Assembly (NCBI GenBank): GCA_902763335.1
Contig: CACWRR010000015.1
Location: 1 to 38,681, forward strand
Direction of reading: 5' to 3'
DNA length: 38,681 nt
Origin: an uncultured Lachnospiraceae bacterium
GTDB taxonomy: Bacteria; Bacillota; Clostridia; Lachnospirales; Lachnospiraceae
Part shown: positions 33,556 to 38,681 of the stretch, piece by piece
How positions within the stretch are numbered: position 1 is the stretch's first letter
Layout of the letters: each line of letters starts with the position of its first letter
The notes under the pieces: model-generated
What the model saw: the letters and a program-made list of their open reading frames with translations, nothing else
Databases searched by the model: none
What the model was told of the DNA's origin: nothing
Translations under genes and position numbers: made by a program

Positions 33556-33646
33556 GTGTTTTTTTGATTTTTTTAGTATAAATTCCAAAATTTGTGACTA
33601 TAATGTAATATACAAGGGTTATATGAATCAGAAAATAAGGAGTGTA

Positions 33647-33853
33647 ATGCATATGTTAGGAAAGAAAAATACTGTCACACCAGTCAATCCACTTATTGAG
33701 GAAATTGCCAAAACAAAATCCGCTCTGGACACTGCATATTCAAATTTTGAAAATGTTACCGAACCGGATCTGATAGACTGCTATATATACGAACTTAATG
33801 CCGCACAGATGCGTTACAGATTTCTCCTTAGAAAATTAAAAGAGATATCTTAA
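33647..33853 (+). CDS. DUF2508 family protein (YaaL-like)
   Basis: A small helical protein of 68 residues from the ATG at 33647. The core NPLIEEIAKTKSALDTAYSN, then LIDCYIYELNAAQMRYRFLL, matches the DUF2508 family, to which B. subtilis YaaL belongs; its function is unknown. AAGGAG lies 4 nt before the ATG at 33647 and 10 nt before a second ATG at 33653, so either may start. It is divergent from the tad locus and unrelated to it by content. Confidence 0.83.
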   Translation: MHMLGKKNTVTPVNPLIEEIAKTKSALDTAYSNFENVTEPDLIDCYIYELNAAQMRYRFLLRKLKEIS

Positions 33854-33896
33854 CCCTGCTGTCCATAGTAATTTCCATGATATGGAAACCATAAAA

Positions 33897-33944
33897 AATG
33901 CGCGCCGGAAACCATCTGTATGATAAGTTTCAAAACGCGCATAA
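33897..33944 (-). terminator. Terminator of the alpha-glucosidase gene
   Basis: On the minus strand ATGCGCG pairs with CGCGCAT, with GAAAC/GTTTC inside, followed by a T6 run. A second small hairpin (TTTCCAT/ATGGAAA) lies just beyond. Confidence 0.82.
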
Positions 33945-33963
33945 TCTACATATTTCTAAAATC

Positions 33964-35571
33964 TTATAATCTCACCATAAATGCTTCATATGGTCTTAAA
34001 ATTCCATCTTTGTAATCCTTATAATTGCTTATAAGTTCCACACCGTTTGCATCTGCATAATCGCACTCCACTTCTTTATCCGTGAAATTACATACCACAC
34101 GAATCCTGTCATCTCCCAGTACACGCTCATATGCATAAATATTTTTATCATCCTCAAGTAATGGAATAAAATCACCATAAACAATGACTTCATTTTCCTT
34201 TCTCAGACTGATAAGTTTCTTATAATAATTAAATATAGAATCAGGATCATTTATCTGACTCTGTGCATTTATCTCCTTATAATTCGGATTAACCTTTATC
34301 CAAGGTGTGCCGGTTGTAAATCCGCCATTTGCACTGTCATCCCACTGCATAGGTGTTCTTGCATTGTCCCTGCCTTTGGTATATATGGATTTCATGATGT
34401 CATCTACAGCGTATCCTTTTGACTTTCTGTCATTGTACATGTTTATAGTCTCAATGTCTTTATAGTCATTGATATCATCAAATCTGATGTTGGTCATTCC
34501 GAGTTCCTCGCCCTGATAGATATAAGGAGTTCCCTTCATTCCATGCAAAAGTGTAGCAAACATTTTCGCAGACTCTACTCTGTACTCTTTATCATTTCCC
34601 CAGCGTGAAACGATTCTCGGAAGGTCATGATTGTTCCAGAACAGGCTGTTCCATCCGTCTCCGTCAAATGCCATCTGCCACTTGTTTAAAACTTTCTTAA
34701 GCTCTGTAAGTTCTAATGGTCTTAAATCCCATTTATCTTTACCCGGTATCTGGTCAAGTCCTATATGTTCAAACTGGAATACCATGCTGAGCTCATGACT
34801 GTCCGGATTTGAATACATTTTAGCAATCTCAGGGTCTGCACACCAGCACTCACCAACAGTAAGCATATCTTTGTCACCGAATGTCTTTTTATTCATTTCC
34901 TTAAGATAATCGTGAAGTTTCGGTCCGTTTGGAATAATCATCTCGTCAGGTTTCTTGCCTATAAGCTCGATTACGTCCATTCTGAAACCGCCTATGCCCT
35001 TATCTATCCAGAAGTTCATTATATCATAAATTTCTTCTCTTACCTTTTCATTTTCCCAGTTAAGATCCGGCTGCTTTTTGCTGAATAAATGCATATAGTA
35101 CTGACCTGTAGTCTCATCATATTCCCACGCACTTCCAGAGAAGTTTGAACCAAGTTCATTCGGTTCATGTCCGTCTACCGGGTCACGCCAGATATAATAG
35201 TCTCTGTATGTATTGTCCTTTGATTTTCTCGCTTCAACAAACCACATATGCTCGTCTGAGGTGTGGTTCGGAACCAGATCCATGACTATCTTTATGCCTC
35301 TCTTGTTACTTTCAGCCAGAAGATTTTCCATATCTTTCATGGTACCGAATTCGTCCATAATGTCTTTATAATCACTTATATCATAACCATTATCATCATT
35401 AGGTGACTTAAAGACGGGACTAAGCCATATGGCATCTATTCCAAGCTCCTTAAGATAATCAAGCCTGCTTATAATTCCGTTTAAATCTCCTATTCCGTCT
35501 CCGTTACTGTCCATAAAGCTTCTCGGATATATCTGATATACAACCGAGCTGTGCCACCATTTTTTCTCCAT
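33964..35571 (-). CDS. GH13 alpha-glucosidase (oligo-1,6-glucosidase type)
   Basis: A 535-residue cytoplasmic GH13 hydrolase of the oligo-1,6-glucosidase/alpha-glucosidase group (GH13_31-like), acting on short alpha-glucans such as isomaltose or maltose. Visible are QIYPRSFMDSNGDGIGDL (calcium loop), MDLVPNHTSDEH, the nucleophile in GGFRMDVIELIG, the acid/base in TVGECWC, and FWNNHDLPRIVSRWG; the C-terminal beta domain ends in YEAFMVRL. There is no signal peptide. The Val after the nucleophile Asp is common in alpha-1,6-active members, which suggests but does not prove that preference. It follows a 75-residue small gene by about 20 nt. Confidence 0.94.
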   Translation of the reverse strand: MEKKWWHSSVVYQIYPRSFMDSNGDGIGDLNGIISRLDYLKELGIDAIWLSPVFKSPNDDNGYDISDYKDIMDEFGTMKDMENLLAESNKRGIKIVMDLVPNHTSDEHMWFVEARKSKDNTYRDYYIWRDPVDGHEPNELGSNFSGSAWEYDETTGQYYMHLFSKKQPDLNWENEKVREEIYDIMNFWIDKGIGGFRMDVIELIGKKPDEMIIPNGPKLHDYLKEMNKKTFGDKDMLTVGECWCADPEIAKMYSNPDSHELSMVFQFEHIGLDQIPGKDKWDLRPLELTELKKVLNKWQMAFDGDGWNSLFWNNHDLPRIVSRWGNDKEYRVESAKMFATLLHGMKGTPYIYQGEELGMTNIRFDDINDYKDIETINMYNDRKSKGYAVDDIMKSIYTKGRDNARTPMQWDDSANGGFTTGTPWIKVNPNYKEINAQSQINDPDSIFNYYKKLISLRKENEVIVYGDFIPLLEDDKNIYAYERVLGDDRIRVVCNFTDKEVECDYADANGVELISNYKDYKDGILRPYEAFMVRL

Positions 35572-35593
35572 TTAACGTCCTTTCCGCTATGGT

Positions 35594-35821
35594 TTATTTC
35601 ATAGCCTTCAATGCTTCTATCATCTCCAAATCCGATGGCTGCACCTTTATATTTGTACATTTTACACTTCCATCTGGTTTAGTTATACTCACTTCTATTA
35701 TCGTTCCCACTTCCATCGGTTCCGATGAAACTGCTCCAAGAAAGCTTACACATCTCGGATGATTCGCAGCAAACTGATTCCAGTATTCTTTCATTTTAAG
35801 CATCTTTGCCGGATTTATCAT
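35594..35821 (-). CDS. Small conserved hypothetical protein
   Basis: A 75-residue protein (MINPAKMLKMKEYWNQFAAN, then HPRCVSFLGAV) with a C-terminal beta-rich half (GTIIEVSITKPDGS, NIKVQPSDLEMIEAL). I recognise no function. The start is the ATG at 35821 with GGAGG about 7 nt upstream; 30 in-frame codons further upstream lie across the promoter and are not coding. It is the first gene of a two-gene unit with the alpha-glucosidase. Confidence 0.75.
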   Translation of the reverse strand: MINPAKMLKMKEYWNQFAANHPRCVSFLGAVSSEPMEVGTIIEVSITKPDGSVKCTNIKVQPSDLEMIEALKAMK

Positions 35822-35867
35822 ACTTGTCCTCCATTTCACATATTTTGTTGTCATCACAATTACATTA

Positions 35868-35896
35868 ATTCTAACATTTGTCGTGTTAAATATCAA
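35868..35896 (-). promoter_or_regulatory. Promoter of the small gene and alpha-glucosidase
   Basis: The minus strand reads TTGATA (35891-35896), a 17-nt spacer and TAGAAT (35868-35873), about 40 nt before the start at 35821. Confidence 0.7.
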
Positions 35897-35943
35897 CCTG
35901 ACTATTTCCATTAAATTATATTAATAACTATCGAAAAGTAAAA

Positions 35944-35986
35944 TAACTGTCATTTTAACAATTAAAAATCGTTAAAACGACAGTTA
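35944..35986 (-). terminator. Terminator of the surface-protein gene
   Basis: TAACTGTC-TTTTAAC pairs with GTTAAAA-GACAGTTA with one mismatch. On the minus strand the tail is TTATTTTACTTTT, so it is a T-rich but imperfect terminator. Confidence 0.7.
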
Positions 35987-36012
35987 CTCATTACGATATA
36001 TATATTCAACTC

Positions 36013-37044
36013 CTAATTATTTTCCTCTAATTCTTTAGATATAAACTGTATCTGTCCTTCCATTTTATCTGCTGCTATCTCATTTATACAATCCTTATCC
36101 ATTCCCTCTATCCATATTCTCATGGTAACAAATACATCCTGACCTTCCTTAATGGTGCATAACGCCGAGGACTTCTCTTTGTCTGCTATGACCCACTTAT
36201 CATTCTCTTCATCATAAGTTGTTACAAAACTCTTATCTGCCATTTGTTTTATTGTTGTATACTTACCATATTTATCTTTATCCTCTCCATTATACTCAGC
36301 AATATTGGTTTTGCCTGATGAATCTGTCTTTACATTATTGGATTTATCACAATTTGGCTCATAAACCCGAAGCACCTCTCCTAATTCATCCTCTTTTACT
36401 ACATTTGTAAAATCAAAGCTGACTCTTATTGCGTTAGCAGCAGTATCTTTGCCATCTCCAGCATCAACATCACGCAAATACGATCCAAAATTCTTGTCAA
36501 AACTACTTGTGTTATCTGCTTCATTTTTAGATTTACCTGTTAAAAAAATCTCATAAGACTTAGCCTTATCAGAATCAACATTTGCATTATTTTCACCTGC
36601 TCTCAAATAGAACTTCTTCACATACACATACTTTTTGTTAAATAATTCTGAACTTGAATCTAAAGATTCCATTGAAGAAATACTTCCATCTGATGCATAT
36701 ACCGGTTTATAAAAAACGATTCCTTTATCTGTAGTAACCGGACTAAGATACATTTTATTTTTTTCATTATCACTAACACCATCAAACAATCCTATCTTCG
36801 TACCATATTTTTCCGGACTTATATTTCCATTTTCATTTTTTACATTTGAAATCTGTAAATTACCTATAGTATCTGCGGTAAACTCCACACTCTCAATCTT
36901 TGGCGTATTCGAAATCTTAAACCATGCATATGTAGCAACCGTAATAACAAACACACTCACTATAACCATAACCGTTGTTACTATAACCTGCTTTACAAAT
37001 AAAGATTTTGATGGTCCTATATTATCATCAATGCTTTTGTTCAT
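36013..37044 (-). CDS. Membrane-anchored extracellular protein of unknown function
   Basis: A 343-residue protein with a cytoplasmic N-terminus of about 18 residues, one membrane helix (VIVTTVMVIVSVFVITVATY) and a large hydrophilic, Asp/Asn/Lys-rich outer region. The AWF just after the helix and a C-terminal FVTMRIWIEGMD with Cys resemble proteins that carry SipW-type signal regions (TasA/camelysin-like neighbours), but the match is loose. Only two cysteines occur. It has its own promoter (37124-37153), an imperfect inverted repeat in its leader, and a terminator, so it is monocistronic. Confidence 0.7.
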   Translation of the reverse strand: MNKSIDDNIGPSKSLFVKQVIVTTVMVIVSVFVITVATYAWFKISNTPKIESVEFTADTIGNLQISNVKNENGNISPEKYGTKIGLFDGVSDNEKNKMYLSPVTTDKGIVFYKPVYASDGSISSMESLDSSSELFNKKYVYVKKFYLRAGENNANVDSDKAKSYEIFLTGKSKNEADNTSSFDKNFGSYLRDVDAGDGKDTAANAIRVSFDFTNVVKEDELGEVLRVYEPNCDKSNNVKTDSSGKTNIAEYNGEDKDKYGKYTTIKQMADKSFVTTYDEENDKWVIADKEKSSALCTIKEGQDVFVTMRIWIEGMDKDCINEIAADKMEGQIQFISKELEENN

Positions 37045-37057
37045 AGCATGTCCTCCT

Positions 37058-37118
37058 TGAATATATGCGCAATGTACAATATCTCGTATTTTACATCTAT
37101 TTTATACACATTTGCGTA
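37058..37118 (-). promoter_or_regulatory. Inverted repeat in the leader of the surface-protein gene
   Basis: AATATACGCAAATGTGTATA on the transcript faces TATTGTACATTGCGCATATA about 20 nt later; the two can pair over most of their length with some mismatches. The ribosome-binding site AAGGAGG follows directly, so the fold could affect initiation. Confidence 0.45.
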
Positions 37119-37123
37119 TATTT

Positions 37124-37153
37124 ATTATAACATTGTACTACACCAAACATCAA
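37124..37153 (-). promoter_or_regulatory. Promoter of the surface-protein gene
   Basis: The minus strand reads TTGATG (37148-37153), an 18-nt spacer and TATAAT (37124-37129). The leader is about 75 nt. Confidence 0.7.
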
Positions 37154-37186
37154 GTACTTAACTAAAAATTTTTACCTCTCATATTA

Positions 37187-37831
37187 TCAAATCCACCCAA
37201 AAACAGGTTGATTCTGAAACAGTGCTACAACTGTAAAAATAATCATAAATACCCACACACCCAGTGACGCCATTCTATCTACTCTTCGCCATTTGCTCTC
37301 ATTTAGTACGGTTTCATAAATCACTATAAAAGTGTATCCTAATATACAACCCAATGTGTTATTAATCAAATCATCTATTTCAAAAAATCCGCGATGAAAA
37401 ATATACTGTGAAATTTCTATAAATAATGACACTACAAAACCAATCCCCATCGCTCCTGCAATTTTATTCCTAAACTTAAAAAAATATGGTAATATAATAC
37501 CCAATGGCATAAATATAGCAATATTTCCTATGATAAGGTACCAATCCTCAGCATCCCTACATTTCCATGCTTCTTTGATACACCAAAAAGGGGTAAGCAA
37601 AATCTGTGGTAAAGGTGTCTTATCTCTTATAATAATAGTCAAATCAATTAAAATAATCATCCATACAATTATAAGTATTACTCCAATGACTTCTTTAACT
37701 AAAGCTGGCACTCTCATACAACTGCAAATCAATATTGATACCATAACTATCACTAATAGCAATATTAAGATTACCGGCGCATTTATATATATGTTAGCTG
37801 ATATTTCCATTATCCTTTTCGTAAATATCAT
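37187..37831 (-). CDS. VanZ family membrane protein
   Basis: A 214-residue protein with about five or six membrane segments. The VanZ-like core has LIIGNIAIFMPLGIILPYF, FVVSLFIEISQYIFHRGFFEIDDLINNTLGCILGY, matching the NixxFiPlG and E..Q......R..di.D...N..G patterns of the family. VanZ of the vanA cluster confers low-level teicoplanin resistance; this homologue has no van genes nearby, so resistance should not be assumed. Its ATG overlaps the stop of the Rpn tail fragment by 4 bp (ATGA), indicating coupled translation. Confidence 0.87.
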   Translation of the reverse strand: MIFTKRIMEISANIYINAPVILILLLVIVMVSILICSCMRVPALVKEVIGVILIIVWMIILIDLTIIIRDKTPLPQILLTPFWCIKEAWKCRDAEDWYLIIGNIAIFMPLGIILPYFFKFRNKIAGAMGIGFVVSLFIEISQYIFHRGFFEIDDLINNTLGCILGYTFIVIYETVLNESKWRRVDRMASLGVWVFMIIFTVVALFQNQPVFGWI

Positions 37832-38073
37832 TTATCCAACCTCTTCAGCTCTTCCTTCAGCATGGCAATCTCCCTGTCTTTCTCATTTATAATCCCATCT
37901 TTCTCGCTTATAATTCCATCCTTCTCACTGATTACATCTGTAATCTCCCTATCTTTCTCCTCCAGCTGCTGCTTCATTCCGTCTATCTCATCCTGCATCT
38001 CATCTATCATATACTGCACCGTATTCTTATCAAGCTGTGCCAATTCCTTTGAAAACATATTCATCACATGCAC
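37828..38073 (-). pseudogene. C-terminal coiled-coil tail of the Rpn-family protein, out of frame
   Basis: The 81-codon frame reads NMFSKELAQLDKNTVQYMID, then a heptad-rich tail with a tandem repeat of the unit ISEKDGI/INEKDRE. This is the usual C-terminus of Lachnospiraceae Rpn/PD-(D/E)XK transposase proteins, displaced by one frame from the upstream part. The frame opens at a GTG overlapping the end of the nuclease ORF by 10 bp and has no ribosome site of its own. The tail repeat is visible at the DNA level too (37880-37930). Confidence 0.75.
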
Positions 38074-38669
38074 ATGGCATATACATCTTCATACAGCTCT
38101 TTAAATTCCGGATATTCTTCTACGAGCATTATGATATCCTCCGGTACATCGGATGCCAGAAATGTAAGCCACGCTTCAAGTTTACTTGTTATGCCCTTAT
38201 TGTGCAACATATTAATAAATATGTCAAGTGACACGAACACATACCTCTGCAGCAGGTTTATTTCCATCTCTATGTCTGTTCTCTGGCAGAATTCATACAG
38301 ATATCTCTCCGGATGTTCCTTAAATATCTCCGGACTCTTCTCATACAGCACTATGGTATACACCGTCTTTATGTTCCTGTAGCTGAACACTTTCCCGGAC
38401 GTACTCTTTACCCGTCTGTACTGTCTCAGCAACAAATCTGCCGAATAGCATGCCGCACGCTCTCCCGGAAACTTGTACCCTAATTTCTGTACCTCCACAT
38501 TTGCTATGGAGCCATCATTCAGCTCTACTACCATGTCAAGTATGACAAGCGAGCTCTCATCCGCTATCCTCACTGAATCATTCGGCAGCACTTCCTTAAT
38601 GGTCACTTTCTCTCCAATAAGCAGTGACAGCAATTCGTTAAGACGCTCCGGCGTATATTCCGGATTCAT
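38064..38669 (-). pseudogene. Rpn family recombination-promoting nuclease/putative transposase, frameshifted near the C-terminus
   Basis: The 201-codon frame carries the family core: YTPERLNELLSLLIGEKVTI, the catalytic-region LDMVVELNDGSIANVEVQ with D...ExQ of the PD-(D/E)XK fold, and GYKFPGERAACYSADLLLRQ. It starts at the ATG at 38669 with AAGGAG 4 nt upstream. It ends abruptly at YEDVYAMCM where relatives continue into the NMFSKEL tail, which lies in another frame just downstream. The nuclease core is complete, so activity may survive. RpnA-type proteins promote RecA-independent recombination (family knowledge). Confidence 0.82.
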
Positions 38670-38681
38670 TATCTCCTTAAA

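Noticed and set aside
37187-37831. Glycopeptide resistance locus suggested by VanZ.
   Set aside because: No vanH, vanA, vanX or regulator genes are nearby, and VanZ-family proteins are common without resistance.
37880-37950. Tandem repeats considered as a CRISPR-like or VNTR array.
   Set aside because: They encode the heptad-rich coiled-coil tail of the Rpn protein; only two or three short units and no spacers.

Overview
The window looks like a chromosomal segment of a low-GC, Gram-positive Lachnospiraceae-type bacterium (class Clostridia). This rests on strong GGAGG-type ribosome binding sites, TTGACA/TATAAT-like promoters, a Clostridia-style tad pilus locus (DUF5702, DUF6382-FHA, Flp1-type pilin), a YyaC sporulation protein, and Bacillus-like order in the holB/ricT cluster. 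The exact genus cannot be fixed from the sequence; a Lachnospira/Eubacterium eligens-like organism is a guess. No CRISPR array, rRNA or complete insertion sequence is visible.

Layout. (1) 1-8649, all minus strand: an ancient housekeeping cluster. A PLP-dependent Orn/Lys/Arg decarboxylase-family enzyme, a guanylate-kinase-like protein, YaaR, HolB, RicT, a YabB-type methyltransferase and RsmI run in nearly the B. subtilis yaaO-tmk-yaaR-holB-yaaT-yabB-yabC order. They end in a large TetR/GGDEF/EAL/REC fusion cut by the left edge. (2) 8731-12087, minus: a LysM membrane protein, a DUF5711 protein and CvpA, then a self-contained tRNA-Cys unit whose promoter overlaps the end of cvpA. (3) 12088-12731: a gene-free stretch filled with large imperfect palindromes that share a core with a hairpin at 6051-6093, and partly with the decarboxylase leader at 8658-8696. 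(4) 12732-22084: mixed genes, namely yyaC, a coiled-coil membrane protein, an orphan PTS EIIC, a sirtuin, a small conserved protein behind an elaborate structured leader, pgi, a membrane protein, a TSCPD protein with murG, a HIT protein and an orphan histidine kinase. (5) 33452-22050, minus: a compact tad/Flp pilus locus of about 11 kb (tadZ, tadA, tadB, tadC, flp, DUF5702, TadE-like, prepilin peptidase, TadE-like, FHA) that continues without a terminator I could see into a rhomboid protease and an FMN-reductase/SCP2-like fusion. (6) 33647-38669: a DUF2508 protein, an alpha-glucosidase with a small companion, a membrane-anchored surface protein, VanZ, and an Rpn-family nuclease/transposase split by a frameshift.

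How the parts fit. The tad genes form one assembly machine: TadZ for localisation, TadA as motor, TadB/TadC as platform, Flp and TadE-like proteins as pilin and pseudopilins, and a type IV prepilin peptidase for maturation. The FHA and rhomboid proteins could add phospho-signalling or proteolytic control (inference). Region 1 joins DNA replication (HolB), translation quality (RsmI, YabB) and regulation (RicT).

The least explained material is the family of structured intergenic elements near 6.05, 8.66, 12.15-12.29 and 12.49-12.70 kb, and the separate four-hairpin leader at 16358-16517, which is bracketed by a duplicated ribosome-binding site and carries a 7-codon upstream ORF. Coordinates and motifs were read by eye; family assignments come from motif recognition, not database searches.
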